Assembly: GCA_001800945.1 (NCBI GenBank)
Contig: MGWJ01000160.1
Coordinates: 1 to 14,982 of the forward strand
Origin: Flavobacteria bacterium RIFCSPLOWO2_12_FULL_31_7
GTDB taxonomy: Bacteria; Bacteroidota; Bacteroidia; Flavobacteriales; Flavobacteriaceae
Reading direction: 5' to 3'
DNA length: 14,982 nucleotides
Below the pieces are notes generated by a model. It saw only the letters and a list, made by a program, of their open reading frames with translations. It did not search any database and was not told the origin of the DNA. A program made the position numbers and the translations under genes. Shown here in pieces: positions 6,442-13,814 of the stretch. Within the stretch, counting starts at the first letter, position 1; every line of letters starts with the position of its first letter.

Positions 6442-7092
6442 TTATCCTAAAACATTTTCAATATCCAAATCTTCAAATCGATCAATTACGATATTGGCTA
6501 ATGTGTAATCTTGTTTTTTAGAATTAGCGCTTTTATATCCTACACAGAACACTCCAGAGGCATGTGCAGCTTTAATTCCATTTGTACTATCTTCTATAAT
6601 AATGCAGTTTTCTTTTGGAGTATTCGATAATCGTACTGCTTCAATAAAAATAGCTGGATTGGGTTTTGATTGTGGAAAATCTTCTCCCGAAACAATATGA
6701 GAAAAATAGGGATGCAAATTAAAACGGTTAAAAATTCTTTCAATAGTAACCTTTGATGCAGAGGAAGCCAAAACCATTTGAATTCCTTTTTGGTGTAACT
6801 TTTTAATTAAATCTTCTACTCCTTCCAATAAAAACAAATCTTCCTTAGTGTCAAAGGCTTCATTAAAAATAGTTCTTTTTCGCTGAACTAAAACTTCTGT
6901 ATCTGTTGTAATTCCGAAATTATCTTTAATTTTTTGAAAAACATTTTTAGTAGAATTTCCTGTGAAAGTAGCAAACATCTCTGCTGAAACTTCAATATTT
7001 AATTCTTTAAAATGCTCGAAATAAGCATAATGGTGTACAGGTTCTGTATCCACAATTACACCATCCATATCAAAAATAACCGTTTGTAACAT
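6442..7092 (-). CDS. HAD-family hydrolase, beta-phosphoglucomutase-like
   Basis: A 216-residue cytoplasmic HAD subfamily I enzyme with all four motifs. Motif I is DMDGVIVDTEP, with nucleophile D8 and acid/base D10. Motif II is LASSAS (S110). Motif III lysine is K143 in SKPNP. Motif IV is EDSTNG (E167, D168). A helical cap (about 16-88) is inserted after motif I, as in beta-phosphoglucomutase and small sugar-phosphate phosphatases. The substrate cannot be predicted; phosphatase or phosphomutase activity is equally possible. Its stop codon is separated from the convergent photolyase stop by a single base, with no terminator between them. Confidence 0.88.
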   Translation of the reverse strand: MLQTVIFDMDGVIVDTEPVHHYAYFEHFKELNIEVSAEMFATFTGNSTKNVFQKIKDNFGITTDTEVLVQRKRTIFNEAFDTKEDLFLLEGVEDLIKKLHQKGIQMVLASSASKVTIERIFNRFNLHPYFSHIVSGEDFPQSKPNPAIFIEAVRLSNTPKENCIIIEDSTNGIKAAHASGVFCVGYKSANSKKQDYTLANIVIDRFEDLDIENVLG

Positions 7093-7176
7093 GATTTAAA
7101 TTTTCTGCGAATTTAAAAAAATAACTTCGTAATTAAACCTTTTTATATAACTTTAGTCAAATAATAAAATCCGTTG

Positions 7177-7184
7177 TAATTTTG
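7177..7184 (+). promoter_or_regulatory. TAnnTTTG-like element overlapping the sigma factor start
   Basis: TAATTTTG (7177-7184) matches the -7 consensus but overlaps the TTG start codon at 7182. If used, transcription would begin around 7189 and miss that start. A near match, TAACTTTA (7148-7155), lies upstream and would fit the chosen start better. Neither has a clear TTG at the right spacing. Confidence 0.3.
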
Positions 7185-7724
7185 CAAGAAGAGAAACTAT
7201 TTATAGAAACTTTAATTAATCCAAAAACGCAGAATATTGCGTTTAAGCAATTGGTACAACAATATCAGAAACCTTTGTATTTTCACATTAGAAATATTGT
7301 TTTAAATCATGATGATGCGGATGATGTGCTTCAAAATACATTTATTAAAGTTTTTTCAAATATTAAAAATTTTAAAGGCGAAAGCAAATTATACTCGTGG
7401 ATTTATAGAATTGCGACAAACGAATCGCTAACTTTTATTGAGCAAAGAGCAAAAAAACAAGGGATTTCTGATGAAGTAGTCCAACAAAAAGCGATTTTGA
7501 ATTTAGAATCGGATGTATATTTTGAAGGTAATGAAATTCAGTTAAAATTACAAAAAGCGATTGCTATTTTACCTAAAAAACAACAACTTGTATTTAAAAT
7601 GAAATATTTTGAAGAAATTAAATATGAAAATATGAGTGAAATTTTAGATACATCGGTTGGAGCTTTGAAGGCGAGTTATCATCACGCAGTAAAGAAAATT
7701 GAAGAATATTTAAAAACGAATTAA
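7182..7724 (+). CDS. ECF-type RNA polymerase sigma factor
   Basis: A 180-residue sigma-70-family protein with only regions 2 and 4. Region 2 (about 25-90) has DDADDVLQNTFIKVF and FKGESKLYSWIYRIATNES, for -10 recognition and core binding. Region 4 (about 120-178) has LPKKQQLVFKMKYFEE and the helix-turn-helix MSEILDTSVGALKASYHHAVKK. No in-frame ATG exists before residue 140, so translation most likely starts at TTG 7182, which gives the N-terminus usual for flavobacterial homologues (QEEKLFIETLINPKTQN). It is followed after 30 nt by a single-pass membrane protein and a Spy-like periplasmic protein. The sigma factor is therefore probably held or released by its membrane partner in response to an envelope signal. 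Confidence 0.9.
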   Translation: MQEEKLFIETLINPKTQNIAFKQLVQQYQKPLYFHIRNIVLNHDDADDVLQNTFIKVFSNIKNFKGESKLYSWIYRIATNESLTFIEQRAKKQGISDEVVQQKAILNLESDVYFEGNEIQLKLQKAIAILPKKQQLVFKMKYFEEIKYENMSEILDTSVGALKASYHHAVKKIEEYLKTN

Positions 7725-7754
7725 ACCTTTAATTAAAAAAAAGGTCAAATAGAT

Positions 7755-8231
7755 ATGAAAACAGATTTAGAAAATAATAAAATTAAAAATGGATTTAGCA
7801 TTCCCACGGATTACTTCGATACGCTATCTGATAGAATTTTCGAAAAAATAAATGGTGAAGTGTGTTCAAACTTGCTTCCAGAAACAAGTGGTTTTATTGT
7901 GCCTGATAACTATTTTGAGAAGAACGAAGCGGAACTATTAAGTAAAATTAATCATTCTAAAACGAAAGTAATTAGTCTGAAATCTGCGCTTTATAAAGTC
8001 AGTGGTATTGCAGCCGTTCTATTACTAACGATAGTTTCACCGATGTTATATAACACTGTAGAAACTAGAAAAAATGAATTGGCTGAAATGAATTATTTAG
8101 AGATGCATTCAGAAGAATTAGATATTTATGAAGTAGGTTCAATGTTAGATAATGAAGATTTAGCAGAATTAGAAAACGAACTGATTTACAACAACTTAAC
8201 AAGTACTAATGAAACTAATAATTTGAATTGA
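7755..8231 (+). CDS. Probable membrane anti-sigma factor with duplicated GFxxPxxYF motif
   Basis: A 158-residue protein with no signal peptide. It has one predicted transmembrane segment (about 82-101, VSGIAAVLLLTIVSPMLYN), which puts about 80 N-terminal residues in the cytoplasm and an acidic C-terminal tail (about 105-158) in the periplasm. The cytoplasmic part carries two copies of a motif: GFSIPTDYF (13-21) and GFIVPDNYF (46-54), each followed about 10 residues later by KI. There is no recognisable zinc anti-sigma motif (HxxxCxxC). Position between an ECF sigma gene and a Spy-like gene suggests an anti-sigma factor. The stop is two bases before the next ATG. Function is inferred from context. 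Confidence 0.7.
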   Translation: MKTDLENNKIKNGFSIPTDYFDTLSDRIFEKINGEVCSNLLPETSGFIVPDNYFEKNEAELLSKINHSKTKVISLKSALYKVSGIAAVLLLTIVSPMLYNTVETRKNELAEMNYLEMHSEELDIYEVGSMLDNEDLAELENELIYNNLTSTNETNNLN

Positions 8232-8233
8232 TC

Positions 8234-8683
8234 ATGAAAAAAATAATTACATATTTATTCCTTTTTTTAATATCCGTTCAATTCGGGTATAGTCAAGAAA
8301 ATGATGCTAGAAAAGAAAGAATCAAATCTTTAAAAATTGCTTTTATTTCACAAAAATTAGCTCTTACTTCTGCCGAAGCTGAAAAATTTTGGCCGATTTA
8401 CAATAAGTATGATGGCAAAATAATGGACTTGAAAGAAGAACAAATGAAACTTCGTCATCAAAGAAGAAACGGAACAGATGAAGAAGCTTTAAAAAAAATT
8501 GAAGAAGCAGAAGAAAAAGAAGCAGAAGTAATGGCTTTAAAAAAGAAAATGCGTGCCGAGTTGATTCCAGTTATTTCAGCAGATAAAGTTTTAAAATTGG
8601 AACAATTAGAACAAGAATTTCATAGAAAATTATTAGAAAAACTAAAAGATCGTAGAGGAAATCCTCCTCCGCCAAGACGATAA
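8234..8683 (+). CDS. Spy/CpxP-like periplasmic protein (sensor of ECF sigma factor)
   Basis: A 149-residue exported protein. The signal peptide is about residues 1-20, cleaved near GYS/QEND. The mature part is almost entirely helical and charged: LALTSAEAEKFWPIYNKYD (about 43-61), a Glu/Lys-rich coiled coil (about 65-110), and a second LxxLxxEF helix near the C-terminus, ending in PPPPRR. The LTxxE...F helix resembles the LTxxQ repeats of Spy/CpxP-type chaperones and metal sensors. In flavobacteria such genes third in line after an ECF sigma factor are often named 'sensor of ECF-type sigma factor'. The ATG at 8234 was chosen over a TTG at 8228, which overlaps the previous stop. The ligand is unknown. 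Confidence 0.78.
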   Translation: MKKIITYLFLFLISVQFGYSQENDARKERIKSLKIAFISQKLALTSAEAEKFWPIYNKYDGKIMDLKEEQMKLRHQRRNGTDEEALKKIEEAEEKEAEVMALKKKMRAELIPVISADKVLKLEQLEQEFHRKLLEKLKDRRGNPPPPRR

Positions 8684-8720
8684 AAACTGATTATAAGTTA
8701 GTTTTATTTTGAACCCAATT

Positions 8721-8754
8721 TAAGCCATTAGCGATAAGTTAATGGCTTATTTTA
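8721..8754 (+). terminator. Bidirectional-looking terminator between convergent genes
   Basis: TAAGCCATTA (8721-8730) pairs perfectly with TAATGGCTTA (8740-8749) over a 9-nt loop, followed by a T-rich tract on the plus strand. It ends the sigma-factor operon. The stop codon of the opposing BNR gene (8739-8741) lies inside the hairpin, so the structure also forms the 3' end of that transcript. Confidence 0.8.
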
Positions 8755-9761
8755 ATTTTACTCACTTTGTTTTTTCCAGCAAAGATTAATGTATTTTTTG
8801 AAGAAAAACGCATGGTGTAAAAATCCGAATCATTTAAAATTTTTTTCCATTTTTTACCTCGATTTGTAGAATAAAAAATCCCGCTTGGACCACAACAAAA
8901 AATAACTCTTCCACTATTAATTGGTGCATACTGAACACAGCTAGCATATCCAAAGGATGTGTTTTCTGAAACTAGTTTCCATGTTTTCCCTCCATCATTA
9001 GTGATAGCTTTATTGGCTGAATTATCTTTTTGATTGTCATAATTTCCACCCACAATAATTCCTCTTTTCTTATTATGAAAATCCATTGAAAAGGCCCCAG
9101 TCATCGCTTCTCCTTGAACTATTGGCGTGTCAAAAACTTCCCAAGTTTTCCCCTTGTCAGTACTTTTAAATAATCTTGATTTCTTTCCACCAGAAATAAT
9201 AAAAATCGCATCACCTATAATCTTAATATTGGTATCACTTGCTGCGAAAGCCGCCTCTCCTTCCACAGTTTTAGGCAAACTATCACATGGAATTTTTTGC
9301 CAATTACCATTGAATTTCTTTCTAATTAAAATGGATAAACAATTTTCAGTTGGGTCTCCAACAATTGCTCCCAATTCACCTGAAATGTGCATACTATCAT
9401 AAAAAACTTTATCACCTTTTTCTGTATAAACTAAACTTGAAACGTAATCAGCATTAAACAATTTCATCTGATACATATTTGCAGGAGTTCCGGCATTTAA
9501 AAAATAAATTGATCCATCAGCACCAATACTTCTAAAATCGGTATTTTCTTTTTGAAGTTTTACAATTTTAGATTCTTTATTATTATCAAAACTGATAAAT
9601 CCAGCTTTAGAATTTGTTCCTCCAAACCAAACTCCTCCATTCATTGGCATAATAGCTCTAATCGAAACCGAATCTAATACAATATCTTTTCTTTCTACAA
9701 CCTTATAAGTTGTTTTACAGGATAGTAAAACAAAGGAAAAAAGCAAAACTAAAATTCTCAT
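8739..9761 (-). CDS. Lipoprotein with BNR/Asp-box (sialidase-like propeller) repeats
   Basis: A 340-residue protein with a type II signal peptide and lipobox VLLSC, so C15 would be the lipidated cysteine. Three Asp-box-like repeats are visible: STDKGKTWEV, TNDGGKTWKLV and STNRGKKWKKI. These mark a beta-propeller of the BNR / Ycf48 / VPS10-like kind. Such proteins in Bacteroidota are often labelled 'oxidoreductase', but no catalytic residues for oxidoreductase or sialidase activity can be identified. A surface or periplasmic binding or assembly role is plausible. A possible promoter (TTG at 9833-9831, then TACCTTTTG at 9813-9805, 17 nt apart, minus strand) lies upstream but has one extra base in the -7 element. 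Confidence 0.8.
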   Translation of the reverse strand: MRILVLLFSFVLLSCKTTYKVVERKDIVLDSVSIRAIMPMNGGVWFGGTNSKAGFISFDNNKESKIVKLQKENTDFRSIGADGSIYFLNAGTPANMYQMKLFNADYVSSLVYTEKGDKVFYDSMHISGELGAIVGDPTENCLSILIRKKFNGNWQKIPCDSLPKTVEGEAAFAASDTNIKIIGDAIFIISGGKKSRLFKSTDKGKTWEVFDTPIVQGEAMTGAFSMDFHNKKRGIIVGGNYDNQKDNSANKAITNDGGKTWKLVSENTSFGYASCVQYAPINSGRVIFCCGPSGIFYSTNRGKKWKKILNDSDFYTMRFSSKNTLIFAGKNKVSKIKISH

Positions 9762-9823
9762 AAACTCTTTATTTTAAGCTAATGTACGATTATTTATAAA
9801 ATATCAAAAGGTATAAAATCAAC

Positions 9824-9851
9824 TTTGGCACAATAATTGGATTTACATTTG
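9824..9851 (+). promoter_or_regulatory. Candidate promoter of the PRGN-repeat protein gene
   Basis: TTTG (9824-9827) and TACATTTG (9844-9851) lie upstream of the ATG at 9880. The 16-nt spacer is slightly shorter than the usual 17-23. The start point would fall near 9857, giving a short 5' UTR of about 23 nt. Confidence 0.5.
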
Positions 9852-9879
9852 AAAGAATAGTAACTTAATACTAAATATT

Positions 9880-11166
9880 ATGAAAACAAGATTATTTACT
9901 TCGGTTATAGGCTCGCTACTACTTGCCATACCTACATTTGCACAAGATAAAACTACAGTAACTGCAAATAGCAGTGATATTAGTGATAATTTAGATTTAA
10001 AAGCTGTGGCTTCTATTTTTGGAGATGCTTCCAATTTAGAAGATTTCGAAAGAAGATTAAACGATCCCAAAACACAAATTTCTAATTTAGATTTAAACAA
10101 TGATAATCAAGTTGATTATTTACGTGTAGTTGAATCTGTTGAAGGAAGAGCTCATATTGTAGTAATACAAGCTGTTTTAGAAAAAGATGTTTTTCAGGAC
10201 GTTGCAACAGTGGAAATTGAAAAAGATAGTAATAATAAAGTACAAATTCAAGTTGTTGGAGATGTTTACATGTATGGAAGCAACTATATTTACGAACCAA
10301 TTTATGTACATACGCCAGTAATTTACACAACGTTTTGGGTAAATCACTATCGTCCATATTGTTCATCATGGTATTGGGGCTATTATCCTACATATTATAC
10401 CTATTGGTCACCATATCCAATTTTCAGATACAGAAATAACATTTCAATTCATATCAATTTCGGACATTCCTATAACTATGTTTCGTACAGAAGATGTCAT
10501 TCTGCTTACAATGCTTATTATGGAAGAAGAGGAAATGGTTACGAAATGCGTCACCCAAATCGATCTTTTGCTCACAGAAATAGTGGTTATTCGAACAGAT
10601 ACGAAATGGATAGTCATAGAGAAATTAAAACCAGAACTCCAGGTACTAGAAATTTAAATTCGAATACAGGAACACCAAGAGGAAATGCAGCAGTTGGCAC
10701 TCCGAGAAGTGAATCACAACCTAGAGGAAATTCTCCAAGAGGAAATGCGATTGCTTCAACTGGAACACCAAGAAATGAGTCGCAACCTAGAACATACAAT
10801 CCAAGAGGAAACGATTCGCCTAAAACAGAATCAGTACCAAGAGGAAATACTTCAGTTGGAACTCCTAGAAGTGAATCGGAACCTAGAACATACCATCCAA
10901 GAGGAAATTCTAATGTTGGAACTCCTAAAGAAAATGATAATCCGAGAGTCGTTTCTACTCCAAGAGGAAACTCAACTATTGGAACTCCTAGAGGTGAATC
11001 ACAACCATCTAGAAGTAATAACCCAAGATTTGAATCAAGTCCAAGAGGTAATTCTCAACCAAGAATGGATGCTCCAAGAGGGAACTCGCAACCGAGAATG
11101 GAAGCTCCAAGAGGAAATTCACAACCAAGAGGAAACGGTGAAAGTTCTGGAAGAGGAAGAAGATAA
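9880..11166 (+). CDS. Secreted protein with EF-hand-like loop, Tyr/Trp-rich core and PRGN-repeat tail
   Basis: A 428-residue exported protein (signal peptide about 1-21, ending TFAQ). I do not recognise a named family. The N-terminal domain (about 35-130) includes DLNNDNQVDYL, whose D71, N73, D75, Q77 and D79 match an EF-hand or dockerin-like calcium loop, followed by beta-strands (RAHIVVIQAVL, VQIQVVGDVYMYG). Residues about 135-215 are extremely rich in Tyr, Trp, His and Pro (for example SSWYWGYYPTYYTYW). Residues about 262-428 are low-complexity Pro/Arg/Gly/Asn/Ser with eleven PRGN tetrapeptides and strongly positive charge. The layout suggests an envelope or extracellular matrix-like protein that binds polyanions. 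That role is inference. It is monocistronic, ending at a strong terminator. Confidence 0.8.
   Translation: MKTRLFTSVIGSLLLAIPTFAQDKTTVTANSSDISDNLDLKAVASIFGDASNLEDFERRLNDPKTQISNLDLNNDNQVDYLRVVESVEGRAHIVVIQAVLEKDVFQDVATVEIEKDSNNKVQIQVVGDVYMYGSNYIYEPIYVHTPVIYTTFWVNHYRPYCSSWYWGYYPTYYTYWSPYPIFRYRNNISIHINFGHSYNYVSYRRCHSAYNAYYGRRGNGYEMRHPNRSFAHRNSGYSNRYEMDSHREIKTRTPGTRNLNSNTGTPRGNAAVGTPRSESQPRGNSPRGNAIASTGTPRNESQPRTYNPRGNDSPKTESVPRGNTSVGTPRSESEPRTYHPRGNSNVGTPKENDNPRVVSTPRGNSTIGTPRGESQPSRSNNPRFESSPRGNSQPRMDAPRGNSQPRMEAPRGNSQPRGNGESSGRGRR
10663..11163 (+). repeat. Degenerate PRGN coding repeat (codons 262-428)
   Basis: The DNA unit CCAAGAGGAAAY recurs eleven times, interspersed with GGAACTCCTAGA- and GAATCACAACCT-type units. 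Most variation is at third codon positions of the main frame (CCA/CCG/CCT, GGA/GGG/GGT, AAT/AAC). This indicates selection on the PRGN protein sequence rather than recent duplication only. Because the units lack stops in other frames, long false reading frames appear on both strands. Confidence 0.85.
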
Positions 11167-11169
11167 ATG

Positions 11170-11199
11170 AAAAGCCGACATCAACGTCGGCTTTTTTTT
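11170..11199 (+). terminator. Intrinsic terminator after the PRGN-repeat gene
   Basis: AAAAGCCGAC (11170-11179) and GTCGGCTTTT (11186-11195) form a 10-bp stem with a 6-nt loop, followed by a run of eight T residues. It starts 4 nt after the gene's stop codon. Confidence 0.93.
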
Positions 11200-11226
11200 G
11201 ATCATTATTATTTGACACAATAACGC

Positions 11227-11255
11227 TTGTTGCATGCATAAAATTACTATCTTTG
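11227..11255 (+). promoter_or_regulatory. Promoter of the rRNA methyltransferase / endonuclease unit
   Basis: TTG (11227-11229) and TATCTTTG (11248-11255) are 18 nt apart and match the Bacteroidota pattern well. The transcript would start near 11260 and leave about 20 nt before the ATG at 11281. Confidence 0.65.
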
Positions 11256-11280
11256 CAGGCATTTTTTATTTTTAAAATAC

Positions 11281-12498
11281 ATGAGATTTCACAGAAACAT
11301 TAGTTTTGCAGTAATAGACGCTTTGATGGCCATCTTCAATGAAGGAGAATATGCAGATAAAGTTGTGGCAAGAGCCTTAAAATTAGACAAAAGATGGGGA
11401 AGCAGCGATAGAAAATTCGTAGCTGAAACTATATACGATATTGTACGTTGGAAACGTTTATATGCTGAGATTGCAGAAGTTAAAAGAGAACCATTCGATA
11501 GAGATAGTATTTGGAGAATGTTTGCCGTTTGGGCCACTTTAAAAGGTTATACTTTACCAGATTGGAAATACTTTGAAGGAACTCCAGTTAGAAAAATCAA
11601 AGGTAAATTTGACGAATTATCAAAAGACAGAAAATTTAAAGAATCTATTCCAGATTGGATGGATGAAATGGGTGTTAAAGAATTAGGAGAAGCGGTTTGG
11701 TCTAAAGAAATTAAGGCACAAAACGAACCAGCTAAAGTGATTTTACGTACGAATACCATCCGAACAAATAAGGAAGCTTTAAAGCAAGAATTATTAAAAT
11801 TAGATATTCACACCAAAACACTTCCAGATTATCCTGAAGCATTAGAATTAGAAGAAAGAGCTAATGTTTTTATGACAGATGCTTTTAAAAATGGAATGTT
11901 TGAAGTACAAGATGCTTCTTCACAAATGGTAGCGCATATGTTAGACATTCAGCCAGGAATGCGAGTTGTTGATACTTGTGCAGGTGCAGGTGGAAAAACA
12001 CTTCACATGGCTTGCTTAATGCAAAATAAAGGGCAAATTATCGCCATGGATTTGTATGAAAGTAAATTAAAACAATTAAAAATCCGTGCGAAACGTAACG
12101 GAATACATAATATTGAATACCGTGTAATTGACACAACAAAAGTCATTAAAAAACTTCACGGTCAAGCCGATAGGGTTCTTATCGACGCGCCTTGTAGTGG
12201 ATTAGGAGTTTTAAAAAGAAATCCAGATGCCAAATGGAAACTAAAACCAGAATTTGTTGATAATATTCGTAAAGTTCAGGCAGAAGTTTTAGAAAGTTAT
12301 GCACCAATTGTAAAACCAGGTGGAAAACTAGTTTATGCAACTTGTAGTGTCTTACCATCTGAAAATCAGGAACAAATTAAGAAATTCTTGACTACTGAAA
12401 CAGGAAAAAACTTTACCTTTGTAGAAGATAAAAAAGTATTAGCACACGAATCTGGTTATGACGGATTTTACATGGCTTTACTAACTAGAAACAAATAA
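11281..12498 (+). CDS. RsmB/NOP-family RNA m5C methyltransferase
   Basis: A 405-residue SAM-dependent methyltransferase, probably acting on 16S rRNA cytosine as RsmB does. The helical N-terminal part (about 1-150) is the NusB-like RNA-binding region. The Rossmann domain has motif I DTCAGAGGKT (231-240), a variant of the usual DxCAAPGGKT with Ala in place of Pro. It is followed by the acidic loop AMDLYESKLKQL. The two cysteines of m5C enzymes are present: C305 in DAPCSG and C355 in YATCS. The Cys pair argues for an active 5-methylcytosine enzyme; exact target base is inferred from family. It is probably co-transcribed with the endonuclease gene 12 nt downstream. Confidence 0.9.
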   Translation: MRFHRNISFAVIDALMAIFNEGEYADKVVARALKLDKRWGSSDRKFVAETIYDIVRWKRLYAEIAEVKREPFDRDSIWRMFAVWATLKGYTLPDWKYFEGTPVRKIKGKFDELSKDRKFKESIPDWMDEMGVKELGEAVWSKEIKAQNEPAKVILRTNTIRTNKEALKQELLKLDIHTKTLPDYPEALELEERANVFMTDAFKNGMFEVQDASSQMVAHMLDIQPGMRVVDTCAGAGGKTLHMACLMQNKGQIIAMDLYESKLKQLKIRAKRNGIHNIEYRVIDTTKVIKKLHGQADRVLIDAPCSGLGVLKRNPDAKWKLKPEFVDNIRKVQAEVLESYAPIVKPGGKLVYATCSVLPSENQEQIKKFLTTETGKNFTFVEDKKVLAHESGYDGFYMALLTRNK

Positions 12499-12510
12499 AA
12501 CCCCTAAATC

Positions 12511-13665
12511 ATGAAAAAATATTTACTTTTAATATTAGCTGTTCAATTTAGTTTTGGACAAATTCCTGCTAATTATTACAATACAGCAACAGGAAGTGGT
12601 TATACGCTGAAAACTAATCTTAAAAAGATTATTGATAATGTTAATGACGGAATCGCTTCTGAACATTTACACAATGATCAAGGATATGCAGCTCTATGGA
12701 CACTTTACACCCAATCTGCATTTAGAGATAATTATTATGAAAATGATGGTTCTTTATTAGATTTATATTCTGAAAATGCTTCTGGAGCTGATCCCTATAA
12801 CTACACTTCTTCTTCACAACAATGTGGTTCTTACGCAGGTGAAGGTGATTGTTATAATAGAGAACATTTAGTTCCGCAATCTTATTTTGATAATTTTGCA
12901 ATTGACCCAATGAAAAATGATGCGTTTCACGTTTTTCCTTCTGATGGAAAAGTGAATGGTGATAGAAACAATCTTGGTTTTGGTATCGTTTCAACTGCAA
13001 CTTATACCTCGCTTAATGGTTCTAAACGTGGTGCAAACACTGTTGGTGCTTATTCTAATTATTCTGGAACAGTATTTGAACCTATAGATGCTTTTAAAGG
13101 TGATGTAGCTCGTGCTTATTTTTATTTCGCCACTCGTTATGAAGATTTAATGGATGATTTTTATAGTGCTGCAAATTCTGCAACTTGTCAAGCAAAAAAT
13201 ATGTTTGACGGTTCTATCAATAAAGTATTTTCAGACGATTTTATTTTAATTTTAATCAAATGGCATAAACAAGATCCAGTTTCTGCAAAAGAAATTGCTC
13301 AAAACAATGCTATATATGCTCATCAATCTAATAGAAATCCTTTTATTGATCATCCAGAATATGTATGTAACATTTGGTCAACACAATGTGCAACAGTTGA
13401 TTTATTAACTACAGAATCTTTCTTAGCTGATAGCGCCGTAAGCATCTACCCTAACCCAACAAATACTAATGAAGTGGAAATTTTCACTACAGAAAGTATC
13501 ATTAAATTATCATTAGTAAACATTAATGGGCAAATTATTAAAGATATTGAAAATCCAATTTTCAATCAAAACTCATACAAATTAAACAATTTACCACAAG
13601 GTTTTTATTTCTTACAAATTTCTGCTGAAAACGGAAGTTTAACTAAAAAAATCATAGTGAATTAA
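12511..13665 (+). CDS. Secreted endonuclease I with type IX secretion sorting domain
   Basis: A 384-residue exported nuclease (signal peptide about 1-16, ending SFG/QIP). The endonuclease I (EndA/NucM-like, His-Me finger) core has CYNREHLVPQSYF (114-126), with the catalytic histidine expected at H119, and the metal-site region PSDGKVNGDRNNLGFG (143-158). Several cysteines (105, 114 and others) could form disulfides, fitting an extracellular enzyme. The last about 75 residues, starting SIYPNPTN and ending GFYFLQISAENGSLTKKIIVN, are a type A T9SS C-terminal domain. This routes the protein across the outer membrane and is then removed. The likely role is degrading extracellular DNA/RNA for nutrients or biofilm remodelling. 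It ends at a strong terminator. Confidence 0.93.
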   Translation: MKKYLLLILAVQFSFGQIPANYYNTATGSGYTLKTNLKKIIDNVNDGIASEHLHNDQGYAALWTLYTQSAFRDNYYENDGSLLDLYSENASGADPYNYTSSSQQCGSYAGEGDCYNREHLVPQSYFDNFAIDPMKNDAFHVFPSDGKVNGDRNNLGFGIVSTATYTSLNGSKRGANTVGAYSNYSGTVFEPIDAFKGDVARAYFYFATRYEDLMDDFYSAANSATCQAKNMFDGSINKVFSDDFILILIKWHKQDPVSAKEIAQNNAIYAHQSNRNPFIDHPEYVCNIWSTQCATVDLLTTESFLADSAVSIYPNPTNTNEVEIFTTESIIKLSLVNINGQIIKDIENPIFNQNSYKLNNLPQGFYFLQISAENGSLTKKIIVN

Positions 13666-13687
13666 TTTAGTTTTAAAATTTTATTCC

Positions 13688-13719
13688 AAATCCCTAGTTG
13701 TTTCAATTAGGGATTTTTT
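13688..13719 (+). terminator. Intrinsic terminator after endonuclease I
   Basis: AAATCCCTAGTTG (13688-13700) pairs with CAATTAGGGATTT (13704-13716) through 13 base pairs including one G-U, with a 3-nt loop. It continues into a T run. It closes the methyltransferase-endonuclease transcript. Confidence 0.92.
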
Positions 13720-13791
13720 TGTTTTAATTTTTAAATTCGAGAATTCGTGGCTTTTAAAGATTATTATTTTCGCCAATTATATTTTTCAACG

Positions 13792-13799
13792 TAAATTTG
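13792..13799 (+). promoter_or_regulatory. Candidate -7 element for the YkgJ-like gene
   Basis: TAAATTTG lies 15 nt before the ATG at 13815, preceded by a terminator, so a promoter is needed here. The -33 region has no clean TTG (TTTCG at 13768-13772 is the nearest). Confidence 0.5.
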
Positions 13800-13814
13800 A
13801 AAAAAAGATAACTA

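Noticed and set aside
9127..9402. Plus-strand 91-codon open frame inside the BNR lipoprotein gene
   Set aside because: Antisense shadow; the opposite frame has a lipobox and three Asp-box repeats.
10685..11170. 161-codon Glu/Gln/Leu-rich open frame overlapping the PRGN tail, superficially coiled-coil-like
   Set aside because: It is the +1 shadow of the PRGN repeats (CCAAGAGGAAAT read one base off). Variation falls at third positions of the main frame, there is no start context or promoter, and the main frame has a signal peptide and terminator.
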